Assembly (NCBI GenBank): GCA_030064795.1 | Contig: JASJEI010000278.1 | Coordinates: 1 to 19,159 of the forward strand | Direction: 5' to 3' | Origin: Pleurocapsa sp. MO_226.B13 | GTDB taxonomy: Bacteria > Cyanobacteriota > Cyanobacteriia > Cyanobacteriales > Xenococcaceae | Length of the DNA: 19,159 nt | Notes under the pieces: generated by a model | Seen by the model: the letters and a program-made list of their open reading frames with translations, nothing else | What the model was told of the DNA's origin: nothing | Databases searched by the model: none | Program-made: the position numbers and the translations under genes | Part shown: in pieces, positions 1 through 7,817 of the stretch | Numbering within the stretch: the stretch's first letter is position 1 | Layout: each line of letters begins with the position of its first letter

Positions 1-320
1 AAAAAGTCCCAAGCATCGTGCAACCTTCTAATGTTGGTTTGCAGCACTTGAGACGGTACGGATTTTAGCCAGGGAAATTTCTTCTTGGCTAAGGGGAGGT
101 TATTTTGTTGCTGGTGATATCCAGGAAAAGGATAATCCGCAGCCATTATGTATTCTGATTCCAAACTGCATCTATCAATTGGACATTTTCTACTAGAGAT
201 CCAATCTCGCAGCTCTCTCAACGCATATTTATAACTGACGCGCAGCGTTTCAAGCCACTCATCGAGTAGCTCTACTTGCTGTGCATCTGGATATAATCTA
301 TAGCGATAATTGAGAATCAT
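1..320 (-). CDS. tnpB: TnpB-family (IS200/IS605 OrfB) nuclease, N-terminal part, cut by window edge
   Basis: Reading the minus strand from an ATG at 318-320 gives 106 uninterrupted codons that run off the left edge. The protein starts MILNYRYRLYPD and continues with motifs I recognise from cyanobacterial OrfB/TnpB proteins: SYKYALRELRDW (about residues 32-43), CSLESEY, PFPGYHQQQNNLP and VPSQVLQTNIRRLHDAWD at the edge. This is the N-terminal helix-turn-helix and wedge region. The RuvC residues and zinc finger would lie outside the window, so I cannot say whether the gene is intact. TnpB proteins are RNA-guided DNA nucleases encoded by IS605-group transposons. It differs in sequence from the second TnpB at the right end of the window, so the two belong to separate element families. 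No tnpA is visible here. Confidence 0.85.
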   Translation of the reverse strand, partial: MILNYRYRLYPDAQQVELLDEWLETLRVSYKYALRELRDWISSRKCPIDRCSLESEYIMAADYPFPGYHQQQNNLPLAKKKFPWLKSVPSQVLQTNIRRLHDAWDF

Positions 321-838
321 GAAAACCGATATTACCTATTTCCGAATATATTACCATGATGTAGCGCGACTGGTAAATTGTATAGCTGCGAGGCATCGAA
401 CCTCTTGATCTACTTGAGGGGTCCGTGCCGGGAGGGGGCTTGAAAACAAAGTTAGTCAATCAGGGTAGCACAACCAGGGTCTTATTAAGCCCCCTTCCCG
501 CCCGAGGCTAAATTAGTTTCTCCGTTAACACTCCGAAATAATTATAGTCGCGGGACTTACTGCCCCTCAAACTCCCCAAAAGTTAAAGTTTTCTACACTT
601 AATAAATGATTGACTGTTTCACGAGCTGCTGCACGAAATATTTTAGAGTAATCAAAGAGAAACATCGAGAAAGTGTTTCACCTATACAGTTATCTAACCC
701 CGATTATTTAGCTGATTGATTCAAACGCGATCGCCGCGAAAAAATTTGGCTTGAGGAATTTGAGAGCGATCGGCTTTAAATTTTATGGGAATTATTAACC
801 AATAGCAAATGACAAATAACCATAGGTTATATTAACGT
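321..838. other. Intergenic region; probable left end of the IS605-type element plus AT-rich spacer
   Basis: No gene is supported in this stretch. The part next to tnpB (321-510) is rich in inverted repeats: a small hairpin at 390-404 (GAGG, 7-nt loop, CCTC), an overlapping alternative stem at 401-419, and a large inverted repeat at 430-499. IS605-group elements carry imperfect hairpins at their ends, so this is plausibly the left end, but the element boundary cannot be fixed. From about 540 to 838 I see only AT-rich DNA and one HIP1 site near 727 before the DUF839 gene. No convincing Pho box or strong ribosome binding site stands in front of that gene. Confidence 0.45.
430..499. repeat. Long inverted repeat (12/13 nt arms, 45-nt loop)
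   Basis: GGGAGGGGGCTT (430-441) pairs with AAGCCCCCTTCCC (487-499) with a single bulged T. The arms are G/C-rich in an otherwise AT-rich region. The loop (442-486) contains CAGGGT twice. It may be a transposon-end structure of the neighbouring tnpB element, or a remnant of a separate miniature element. Confidence 0.6.
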
Positions 839-2176
839 ATGTTGTCATCAGTTCGAGTCGTGTCTTTATCAAGAAGAAAGTTTTTCTCATTGGCAGGCAT
901 TGGTGTAGGTGGGGCAGTTTTGGCTACGCCTCTGAAGAATTTGTATACTAATCTGGTTCAGGGAAAACTAGCTTTTGCCGATAAGATTGGTTCTCTTGTT
1001 AGCGATCCTCAAGGAATTTTAGATTTACCCGCAGGATTTGAGTATAAGATTATCTCCACTGTGGGAGAAACTATGGATGACGGTAATCTCGTACCAAATA
1101 ACCACGATGGGATGGCTGCCTTTGCAGGAGAAAACGGACAAATAATTTTAGTTAGAAATCACGAGATTCATCCCCTACAGGCAGTTAATAATTTGGCTGC
1201 CGATCTGCCTCAATACGATCGCAGTTGTTCTGGAGGGACAACTACATTAGTAGTAGATCGCGATCGCAATTTAACCAAGCATTATCTTTCTTTAGCTGGA
1301 ACCAATCGCAACTGTGCGGGGGGAACAACTCCTTGGGGTTCCTGGATTAGCTGCGAAGAAGAGACTTCTACACCCTATCCACCACCAGGATACACCAAAG
1401 AACAGGTATATCCTCACTGGGGAAAAGTGGAGCAAAAACACGGCTATAATTTTGAAGTCCCAGCATTGGGGGGATTAGCCGAACCAATTCCCCTAGTAGC
1501 AATGGGTAGATTTCGCCATGAAGCGATCGCCACCGATCCCAAAACCGGCTATATTTATCAAACTGAAGACCAAATAGATAGTTGTATTTATCGCTTTCGT
1601 CCCCAACAACCAGGCAATCTCCGCGCTGGAGGAACTTTAGAAGCTTTAGTAATTGCTAATGCACCTCGAATAGATACTAGTATCAATTTTCCCGTGGGCA
1701 AACCCCAACAAGTAACCTGGGTAGGACTAGAAGATGTCGATCCAGAACACGATACTCTCCGTTATGAAGCCCAAACCAAAGGCGCAGCCGTCTTTAAAAG
1801 AGGAGAGGGGATGTGTTACGCCAATGGGGAATTGTATTGGACGGCTACCAATGGTGGTGCAGCAGGAGTAGGACAAATCTTTCGTTACAATCTTGCCCAA
1901 GATACCATAGAGCTATTTGTAGAATCTCCTGGTTATAATGTTTTGGACTATCCTGATAATTTAACCTTAGCTCCCTTTGGCGATTTGATTGTTTGCGAAG
2001 ATGGTAAAGATGAACAATTTCTAGTTGGCATTACTCCTCAAGGTAAATACTATAAATTGGCTCGTAATGCTTTGAATAATAGTGAATTTGCAGGAATTTG
2101 CTTTTCGCCTGACGGTAGAACTATGTTTGTCAATATCTATAACCCAGGAATAACCCTAGCTATTTGGGGATATTGA
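839..2176 (+). CDS. PhoX-family (DUF839) Tat-exported protein, putative alkaline phosphatase
   Basis: This 445-residue protein has a twin-arginine signal (SRRKFFSLAG, residues 11-20) followed by a hydrophobic stretch, so it should be exported folded to the periplasm. The PhoX/DUF839 signature is clear: NCAGGTTPWGSW (158-169) followed by CEEE (172-175), then GRFRHEA (223-229) and YQTEDQ (240-245). In studied PhoX enzymes the conserved acidic and Cys residues of these segments hold an iron-calcium cofactor that hydrolyses phosphate monoesters. The protein is shorter than typical PhoX (usually well over 500 residues), so substrate and activity are inference. The ATG at 839 is kept because the Tat motif follows at the normal distance, although no good ribosome binding site is visible. 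It converges on the PstS-like gene. Confidence 0.8.
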   Translation: MLSSVRVVSLSRRKFFSLAGIGVGGAVLATPLKNLYTNLVQGKLAFADKIGSLVSDPQGILDLPAGFEYKIISTVGETMDDGNLVPNNHDGMAAFAGENGQIILVRNHEIHPLQAVNNLAADLPQYDRSCSGGTTTLVVDRDRNLTKHYLSLAGTNRNCAGGTTPWGSWISCEEETSTPYPPPGYTKEQVYPHWGKVEQKHGYNFEVPALGGLAEPIPLVAMGRFRHEAIATDPKTGYIYQTEDQIDSCIYRFRPQQPGNLRAGGTLEALVIANAPRIDTSINFPVGKPQQVTWVGLEDVDPEHDTLRYEAQTKGAAVFKRGEGMCYANGELYWTATNGGAAGVGQIFRYNLAQDTIELFVESPGYNVLDYPDNLTLAPFGDLIVCEDGKDEQFLVGITPQGKYYKLARNALNNSEFAGICFSPDGRTMFVNIYNPGITLAIWGY

Positions 2177-2217
2177 AAAGGAACAAGGAAGGAGGAAGAT
2201 CCTACAGGGTATAATTT

Positions 2218-2252
2218 CAAGATTTGAGTAATTAAGTCGAGATCGAATCTTG
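2218..2252. terminator. Possible bidirectional terminator between convergent genes
   Basis: CAAGATTTGA (2218-2227) pairs with TCGAATCTTG (2243-2252) as a 10-bp stem with one G-T wobble and a 15-nt loop. It lies in the 116-bp gap between the convergent DUF839 and PstS-like genes. No long T tract follows on either strand, so termination is inferred from position only. Confidence 0.35.
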
Positions 2253-2292
2253 TAACAGCTAATGCTAAGACTAAGCCCCAAATTCCTCCACT

Positions 2293-3540
2293 TTATTGCT
2301 TGCTTCGATAGTTAGTCGGTATAAATTTTCGGCTCTGATAGCGAATAGGTAAATAACCTGCTTTGTCGATCAGAGCTTGACCTTCTTGGGATAGTAGTAA
2401 ATTAACATAGGCTCTGCCTGCCAATTCGTCGATTTCTCCGTCCTCTCTTAAAATCACGAAAATGCGTCGAATTAGAGGATAGCTCCCATCTAAGATTGCT
2501 TGTTTGTTGATTTGTTTGGCATCCTTTAGGGGATGGATATATTGCTGCGAGCCTCTTTTTGCCAGACCAATAGGACGAATAGTACTTTGATTGACTACTA
2601 AAGGTTGCGCTCCATAACCAATTGCACCTGGAGTTTGAGCTACTTTACGTACTGCACTGGTGGTATCTCTAACCACTCGAACCCGATCGCCGAATTTTTT
2701 TTGAGAACTAGGCATTCCTTGTAAAAGAAAACTTGTAGAGGCTTCGGCATCGGACTCTTGACTTACAGGCACAATGGGTAAGTCTGGCCCGCCAAGCTGT
2801 TGCCAATTAGTCAATTGACCGCTATAAATTTGTTCTACTTGTTCGAGGGATAGTCCAGGAAGATCGAGATTGGGGTTAACGTAAAAAGCGATCGCGCTGG
2901 TAGCTACAGGAACTTGCTTGAGTTTGAAACCTCGAGAACTAGCTAAATCGTATTCGGACTGTTTGAGAGGACGAAAAGATTCGGCAAAACTAATTGTCCC
3001 ATCAATCAGCATTTGAATTCCCGCACTAGAATCAGGGGCAACAATCAAGGGGTCTTCATAGGTGAGTTGAAACTGAGGTTGTGCCTGAGTGATTTTAGCT
3101 AAGGTAGCTTGAGAACGAATTCCTGCTGATGCCATTGCACCACCATAGTAAAATACCCCTTGAGGAACATCGGTTACTTCTTCTAGAGACTCTCTTAGTT
3201 GTAATCCGCTATCGTAAACTCGGTCTTGTTGCTTGGTTGATGTGGATTCGGTTTCAGTTATCAGATCTTCAGTTTCTTGTTGAAGAAGAGTCGAATTTTT
3301 ACGCCACAACCAACCCAATACTCCACTCATTAACAATAATAAGAGCAAGGGAAAACTCGACCATGCAGCTGATGGTACTTTAGTTTTGTTGTCCAGATTA
3401 AAAGGGCGTTTGCAGCGGATACAATTACTAACAACAAGAGGATTTTCAGTATAACCACAATGAGAACAGCGTTTGGTTCGACTACCACTCGTATGTTTTA
3501 TTTTGGGAAAATTCATCGTCTCATTATTGGGTAAAAACAA
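2293..3540 (-). CDS. Membrane-anchored PstS-like substrate-binding protein with N-terminal zinc ribbon
   Basis: The 415-residue protein has three parts. Residues 25-43 form a zinc ribbon (Cys25, Cys28, Cys40, Cys43, in CSHC and CIRC). Residues 61-79 are one transmembrane helix preceded by basic residues. From about 125 to the end is a periplasmic binding fold of the PstS type, with the recognisable run LEQVEQIYSGQLTNW (232-246) and GG at 250-251. PstS-like domains bind phosphate or other oxyanions for an ABC transporter, but no permease or ATPase is nearby. The topology implies a cytoplasmic ribbon and an external binding domain, so sensing or scaffolding is possible. Met9 is an alternative start. 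It lies 28 bp after the Nramp-like gene on the same strand, so the two are probably co-transcribed. Confidence 0.8.
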   Translation of the reverse strand: MFLPNNETMNFPKIKHTSGSRTKRCSHCGYTENPLVVSNCIRCKRPFNLDNKTKVPSAAWSSFPLLLLLLMSGVLGWLWRKNSTLLQQETEDLITETESTSTKQQDRVYDSGLQLRESLEEVTDVPQGVFYYGGAMASAGIRSQATLAKITQAQPQFQLTYEDPLIVAPDSSAGIQMLIDGTISFAESFRPLKQSEYDLASSRGFKLKQVPVATSAIAFYVNPNLDLPGLSLEQVEQIYSGQLTNWQQLGGPDLPIVPVSQESDAEASTSFLLQGMPSSQKKFGDRVRVVRDTTSAVRKVAQTPGAIGYGAQPLVVNQSTIRPIGLAKRGSQQYIHPLKDAKQINKQAILDGSYPLIRRIFVILREDGEIDELAGRAYVNLLLSQEGQALIDKAGYLPIRYQSRKFIPTNYRSKQ

Positions 3541-3568
3541 GATCTTTACTCCATTTTTTTAAAGTGAG

Positions 3569-5290
3569 TTATGTAAAAGAAAATAATCGCCCAAATAATT
3601 CTGGTACTGCTCTGAAAAATAAAAAGCCATAAAAGATTGTTCCTAAAATAACTACAACCTCTCTCCAGAGCGGAGGTTTTAATTCCACTGGTAGATATTT
3701 ACGGTTTACGTACAAAGTATGTAAACCAATAATCGCCATATTTAATCCCGCTATGTTCGCGCCGATCAAAATCAAAAACAGGGGATTTACTTCTAAGAAC
3801 AAAATCAAAGCTCCAGATAGCGAAAAAACTGCAAAAACGCTGTAATAAATCGTACGAACATCCCCTGGAGATCTATCTTCACTATTGCTGCTACTCGACC
3901 AAATGATGTCAGTCACCATCCGCACAAAGGCATCGGTAACGCCAAGTTGAGTACTAAACAAAATCCAAAAACCGATTAGGAGGGTAATATTCCACAAGAA
4001 TTCTTGTCCCGTAGCCAAAATCATGTATTGAGCCTGATAAACAGCTATACCATATTGATTGACAAATTCAGTGCCAAAAGGAACAAACTGCAAAGTTATC
4101 AGTACGGGTAAGATTGTTCCCGCAAAACAACCAACTCCCCAGATTAAATATTGGTCAACGTCTACAAATTTCCACCAATCCCGCCATTTTTTTCTATTTT
4201 CAGGCGTGATCGCAAATACTCGACCAGTTTTCATTAAGGATAATCTGCGTCCCCCTACCAGCGCGGGAATATAACCGACAACTTGACCCATGCCAATTCC
4301 TTTGTCGCGGTACCAATTGCTAATTGCCCCATTGATTACGCCACCAGCCCCCGCATCAGAGACAAAGGCACAAATCAGCAACCAGTCCAAACCAGGAGTA
4401 ATTACACCAAAATTGGTCAGTCCAATTGCTGCTATATTGTAGGTTTGAGGTTCGGTATAAAATGTGACAATCAATCCCAAAAACAGTAAGATCGCCACTA
4501 CTAAAAACCACTGAATATTTTCTAGGGTTCGCTCGATCTTATCGCCAAAGCTAATTACTATGGCGATCGCCAAAAACCAAACCAGACCAAAAATTCTAAT
4601 TAAATAAGCGTGTTCTGCCTCTGGCATATCACCGATAAAGACTGCTGTAAGTGCGGTTGCTGCTGCCGATACCCAACCAGGCCAGATTAACTGAAAAAAA
4701 GCGAGGGTAATGTAAGCAGTAGCCCAAAATTGAGAACCAGGAGCGGTACGCATAAAACCCGTATAGATCGGCTCTCCCGTGTACATGGTATAGCGGATCG
4801 ATTCGGTATTAATGATTACCTGTAAAATAATTGAAACAGGAATTAACCAAAGGACAAAACCGCCATAGCGAGCCGTTACCGCAGGGCCTAAAAGCCATTC
4901 ACTACTACCAATCGATGTGCCAAGTAAGATTGCTCCTGGCCCAATTGTGGTCAAGATGTTGCGCCAAGTAAACTCTGGCGGTTCGGGCAACTCCTCAACT
5001 TCCCAAGCAGGGAGATTTCCGGCCGATATTCTCGTCGGAGTCTCTGTTGGTTCTCGATCGCTGATATAAGGCGAACTAGATTGAGATAGACCAAAGAGAG
5101 ATATACATAGATAAACTAAATAACCGACAACGATCGCCACCGCCAGCCAACCATACAACCCATACCAAAAAGTAGACCGCGTCACAACAATTAGACCCTC
5201 TTGGAGTATCTGCGCCATCGAACCAGCCAAGAAAGCTGTCAAGGCCGCTAAAACTCCATATTTTTGAGATGGTGCTTGAAAGCTATGCAT
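3569..5290 (-). CDS. Nramp-superfamily-like integral membrane transporter, divergent
   Basis: The 573-residue protein is very hydrophobic with about a dozen predicted membrane segments. Two lie in the N-terminal 65 residues; a polar acidic linker (about 70-108) and the core follow. The core begins with GPGAILLGTSIGSSEW (117-132) and LLGPAVTARYGG, which resembles the first helix of Nramp proteins. Nramp transporters import Mn2+, Fe2+ or related metals using a DPGN motif in that helix. Here the aligned segment reads SIGSSEW and lacks DPGN, so metal transport cannot be assumed. The segment FVSDAGAGGVINGAISNWY follows in a later helix. It is the first gene of a minus-strand pair with the PstS-like gene. 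The family assignment is from recalled motif similarity; the substrate is unknown. Confidence 0.65.
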   Translation of the reverse strand: MHSFQAPSQKYGVLAALTAFLAGSMAQILQEGLIVVTRSTFWYGLYGWLAVAIVVGYLVYLCISLFGLSQSSSPYISDREPTETPTRISAGNLPAWEVEELPEPPEFTWRNILTTIGPGAILLGTSIGSSEWLLGPAVTARYGGFVLWLIPVSIILQVIINTESIRYTMYTGEPIYTGFMRTAPGSQFWATAYITLAFFQLIWPGWVSAAATALTAVFIGDMPEAEHAYLIRIFGLVWFLAIAIVISFGDKIERTLENIQWFLVVAILLFLGLIVTFYTEPQTYNIAAIGLTNFGVITPGLDWLLICAFVSDAGAGGVINGAISNWYRDKGIGMGQVVGYIPALVGGRRLSLMKTGRVFAITPENRKKWRDWWKFVDVDQYLIWGVGCFAGTILPVLITLQFVPFGTEFVNQYGIAVYQAQYMILATGQEFLWNITLLIGFWILFSTQLGVTDAFVRMVTDIIWSSSSNSEDRSPGDVRTIYYSVFAVFSLSGALILFLEVNPLFLILIGANIAGLNMAIIGLHTLYVNRKYLPVELKPPLWREVVVILGTIFYGFLFFRAVPELFGRLFSFT

Positions 5291-5380
5291 TATTTTTTGC
5301 TCGATAACTTTTTAATTACCTCGATTTACGAGAGTTTAGCTGGGTCTTTCCCAGTACCAAAGAAACCAAAAAACCAGATA

Positions 5381-5405
5381 TTTAGTCTAAGATCTGTTTA
5401 GTCTA
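5381..5405. promoter_or_regulatory. Paired 9-bp direct repeat, candidate operator
   Basis: TTTAGTCTA occurs at 5381-5389 and again at 5397-5405, separated by AGATCTG, giving a 16-bp period. The pair lies about 90 bp upstream of the start codon of the Nramp-like gene (minus strand). A tandem site of this kind could bind a response regulator or metal sensor. The protein that would bind is not known. Confidence 0.35.
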
Positions 5406-5623
5406 TTTTTTACTTCATTAAAATCAAATATTTGTAAAAAAAAATACACTGTCTTAAAACTACCATATTTAAACTATTTGACGTCTATAAATTCGAGGGT
5501 TCGATTAGCTGAATAGTTACATAAACATTGAAGATTAAAAAATAGTTATTCAAAGATTAATCAAAAGTTATTTTGTTTATCTAAGCAGAGACAATAGGTG
5601 TAATCAAAATATTTTACTTAAAA

Positions 5624-5700
5624 AGTCAGTCGCTGACTCCACCTAGACAAAAGTAAACGAGATTTTCTCGCTCCCTCGCAGATAACTACAGTGCTAGTTA
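5624..5700. other. Cluster of three perfect hairpins, candidate structured RNA or regulatory element
   Basis: Three short perfect stems follow one another: AGTCAG-TCG-CTGACT (5624-5638), CGAGA-TTT-TCTCG (5658-5670) and TAACTA-CAGTGC-TAGTTA (5683-5700). The last overlaps an alternative palindrome, CTAGT-T-ACTAG (5694-5704), so two states are possible. No known riboswitch consensus was recognised. The transcribed strand is unknown. Confidence 0.35.
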
Positions 5701-5974
5701 CTAGTCGCTATAGATTTAAATATATAATCAACAAATCTCGCGCGCCATTAAGGAGATAATTACCAGAGAGCGATAACAGTTACAGCAAATTTCAGCTCGA
5801 TAAACTCAATTTTTACTTGCTACTTGTTTATCCTCGAAGAGGGCTACTCCTTGCTTCCTACTCCTTACTTTCACCCCCTAATAGAGTTGAGGGATTTTCT
5901 CGATCTTACTTTGGTTAGATGAAGAGTTTTCATAATTATTATGCAATAAAGATATATTAGCAATCGTCAGAGAG

Positions 5975-6139
5975 ATGACTTGGTTATATACTTATGGCGA
6001 TCGCTTTATACTAGCCAGGTTGGAACGGTTAGAGAAGATGACTGAAGGAAAAGGGCTTATCTGTATCCGAAGTTTCAACCGTGCAATTACAATTAGTTTA
6101 ATTCCAGAATGCTGGCTAAAATTATCAGTTTTTTTATAG
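5975..6139 (+). CDS. Possible small ORF, 54 residues
   Basis: ATG at 5975 is preceded by GTCAGAGAG and opens a 54-codon frame (MTWLYTYGDRFILARLERLE at the start) ending at TAG 6137-6139, 25 bp before the next gene. It has no recognised motif. A HIP1 site lies in it, and part of the frame is hydrophobic. It may be a leader peptide or a chance frame; I lean only slightly towards listing it. Confidence 0.2.
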   Translation: MTWLYTYGDRFILARLERLEKMTEGKGLICIRSFNRAITISLIPECWLKLSVFL

Positions 6140-6164
6140 ATTGAGATCGGGGTGAATACAAGCA

Positions 6165-6824
6165 ATGGAAACCACTTTAGAATTGCGCTGGTTTGTCAAA
6201 GGAATACCACCAGCAGTCGTGCGACGTTGGTTTAGACTTGAGTGTCCGGGAAAATGGTTAGAACCATCAGAATCGAGACAAGATTGGTATGCTCATCGAC
6301 TACAAGAATATTTAGACAAATTTAGAAAGTTGTCGTCTCGTGTCTTAAGTCGCGAAGAAGTTAACCTCAAATCGCGCCAGGGAAATCTTGAATTAAAATT
6401 AAGACAACAAGAGTTTGGTTTGCATCGGTTTGGTCATCAAAAAAACTTCTCTAGTTGTGAAGGTAAAGTCGAACAGTGGTGTAAATTTGGCGAATCAGAA
6501 TTAAAAAATACTATATCTACTCATAGTTCATCGCTCAAAACAGATTGGGTTAGCGTTGACAAAGAACGAGAGCAAAAAATAGAACGGGGTGTAGCCAGCG
6601 AACTTACTAGTCTCAAAATTAATAATGAATCTTGGTGGACTATTGCATTTGAAATGACTCAAAACGATCCCGCTCGACTAGAAGATAGTTGTTTTAAACA
6701 AGTAGTCGAAACAGCCTGTCAGAGTTACTATGGCCCTAAATTATCGGCTGCTAATTCCTACGGCTATAGTCGTTGGCTGCTGGAGTTTGAACCCCAAAGT
6801 TATAGCCAGACGAAATTAGGTTAA
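6165..6824 (+). CDS. Conserved-looking cyanobacterial hypothetical protein
   Basis: A 219-residue soluble protein with no signal peptide or membrane segment. I do not recognise a named family. It begins METTLELRWFVKGIPP and has the pattern VNLKSRQGNLELKLRQQEFG (66-85). Later WWTIAFEMTQ and a C-terminal region CFKQVVETACQSYYGP follow. The alternating charged strands such as LELKLR and SELTSL, and the initial ELRWF, are loosely reminiscent of CYTH/triphosphate-tunnel proteins, but the characteristic ExExK motif is not clearly present, so I do not assign it. It stands alone between a long intergenic region and the AraC gene. Codon use looks like that of its neighbours, so it is likely a real gene. 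Confidence 0.65.
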   Translation: METTLELRWFVKGIPPAVVRRWFRLECPGKWLEPSESRQDWYAHRLQEYLDKFRKLSSRVLSREEVNLKSRQGNLELKLRQQEFGLHRFGHQKNFSSCEGKVEQWCKFGESELKNTISTHSSSLKTDWVSVDKEREQKIERGVASELTSLKINNESWWTIAFEMTQNDPARLEDSCFKQVVETACQSYYGPKLSAANSYGYSRWLLEFEPQSYSQTKLG

Positions 6825-6870
6825 AAAATAGGTGTATATTGCAGTTAAAACTGTTACCGCACAAATTATC

Positions 6871-6919
6871 GAATCAGTTCTAGCTATAGGTTTGGATGAC
6901 CTAGAATTCAGCTTGATTC
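6871..6919. promoter_or_regulatory. Nested dyad upstream of the AraC-family gene
   Basis: GAATCA (6871-6876) mirrors TGATTC (6914-6919), and inside it TTCTAG (6878-6883) mirrors CTAGAA (6901-6906). The dyad ends about 28 bp before the ATG at 6948 and could be an operator or a structured leader. A further small palindrome, CAGTT-AA-AACTG, sits at 6842-6853. Confidence 0.35.
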
Positions 6920-6947
6920 GACATAGTTACATCTTGCAAATTTGACG

Positions 6948-7769
6948 ATGCTACAATTTCAGAATCAGATCCAGGTGCGATCGCAAATTTTCTCACCAGC
7001 ACCAGATAGAGTGGTTACTCCTGCAATTGCCCAGCACCGCATTTCGCTTCACATTGCCAATCAAGATTATTTAGAAAGACGACTAGATGGGGGAAAACTA
7101 AAATCTTCTCCCATGAGTCCTGGTTTATTTAACTTTATCCCCGCACATCGAGAGCTAGAAGCACTATGGCAAGCTGAAATTGAATTACTGTCCATCTATC
7201 TTCCTCCGACATTATTAGAGCGTACCGTCATTGAAAACAGCGATCGCGATTTCTCTAATATTGAACTAATCGATCGCCTTGCCATCCGCGATCCTTTTCT
7301 AGAACAATTAGCCTATGCTTTTAAAAACGAGTTAGATAATGAGACGGGCGATCGTCTTTACCTGGAATCTCTACAAACAATGTTGTGCGCCCATTTACTG
7401 CGCCATCACTGTTCTACCACAATAGTTACCACTGAGGTTTCAGGAGGATTGCCTTCATCAAAGCTGCGTCAGGTTATTGACTATATTCAGTCCAATCTAG
7501 AACGCGATCTGAGTTTAGCTCAGTTGGCTCAAGTAGCTCATGTCAGTTCCGATCATTTTGGAAAACTTTTCAAGCAAAGTATAGGAGTAACTCCGCACCA
7601 ATATGTACTTAAGTGTCGTATCGAACGAGCCAAGAAATTATTGAGCGACAAAAAACTTACCTTAACTGAGATTAGTTTGGCAACAGGTTTTTGTCATCAG
7701 AGCCATTTCACTAATGCTTTTCGTCGTTATACAACCCTTACCCCGCGTCAGTATCGCGATCGCCTGTGA
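6948..7769 (+). CDS. AraC-family transcriptional regulator
   Basis: The 273-residue protein has a variable N-terminal half and a C-terminal AraC/XylS DNA-binding domain. The first helix-turn-helix spans about 189-210 (LSLAQLAQVAHVSSDHFGKL) and the second about 238-262 (TLTEISLATGFCHQSHFTNA), followed by the family motif FRRYTTLTPRQYR. Such proteins bind tandem half-sites on one helix face. The N-terminal part has no clear cupin ligand motif, so the effector is unknown. ATG 6948 is preferred; a TTG two codons upstream (6942) is also in frame. The next gene downstream, 133 bp away on the same strand, encodes a DUF3500 protein. Shared TTTGCAA motifs before both genes suggest the regulator controls that gene and itself. 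Confidence 0.9.
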   Translation: MLQFQNQIQVRSQIFSPAPDRVVTPAIAQHRISLHIANQDYLERRLDGGKLKSSPMSPGLFNFIPAHRELEALWQAEIELLSIYLPPTLLERTVIENSDRDFSNIELIDRLAIRDPFLEQLAYAFKNELDNETGDRLYLESLQTMLCAHLLRHHCSTTIVTTEVSGGLPSSKLRQVIDYIQSNLERDLSLAQLAQVAHVSSDHFGKLFKQSIGVTPHQYVLKCRIERAKKLLSDKKLTLTEISLATGFCHQSHFTNAFRRYTTLTPRQYRDRL

Positions 7770-7817
7770 GTAGTGAGTAAAGAATAGTTCAATTGGTTTT
7801 TGATAACTTCGCGAGAT

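Larger units (their letters stand above)
5291..5974. other. Long AT-rich intergenic region with hairpins and direct repeats
   Basis: I see no supported gene here. The region holds a short hairpin, CTGGG-TCTTT-CCCAG (5340-5354), close to the start of the Nramp-like gene. It also holds a 9-bp direct repeat at 5381-5405 and three consecutive perfect hairpins at 5624-5700. Around 5840-5875 there is pyrimidine-rich DNA with TACTCCTT repeated. It lies between divergently oriented genes and must contain promoters for both, but none matches the consensus well enough to place. Confidence 0.5.

Noticed and set aside
386..430. tRNA-like T-arm (GAGG-TTCGATG-CCTC on the minus strand)
   Set aside because: Only a 4-bp T-stem can be made and there is no matching acceptor or anticodon arm at the right distance; better explained as part of the transposon-end hairpins.
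760..838. Possible Pho box before the PhoX-like gene (TTAACC and TTAACG near 796 and 832)
   Set aside because: The copies are not at the 11-bp period of cyanobacterial Pho boxes and a third repeat is missing.
3129..3383. Plus-strand frame of 84 codons inside the PstS-like gene
   Set aside because: Antisense shadow of a well-supported gene with no start context or motif.
5291..5400. Mn2+ (yybP-ykoY) or other metal riboswitch before the Nramp-like gene
   Set aside because: A short hairpin is present at 5340-5354 but none of the conserved riboswitch sequence could be found on the minus strand.
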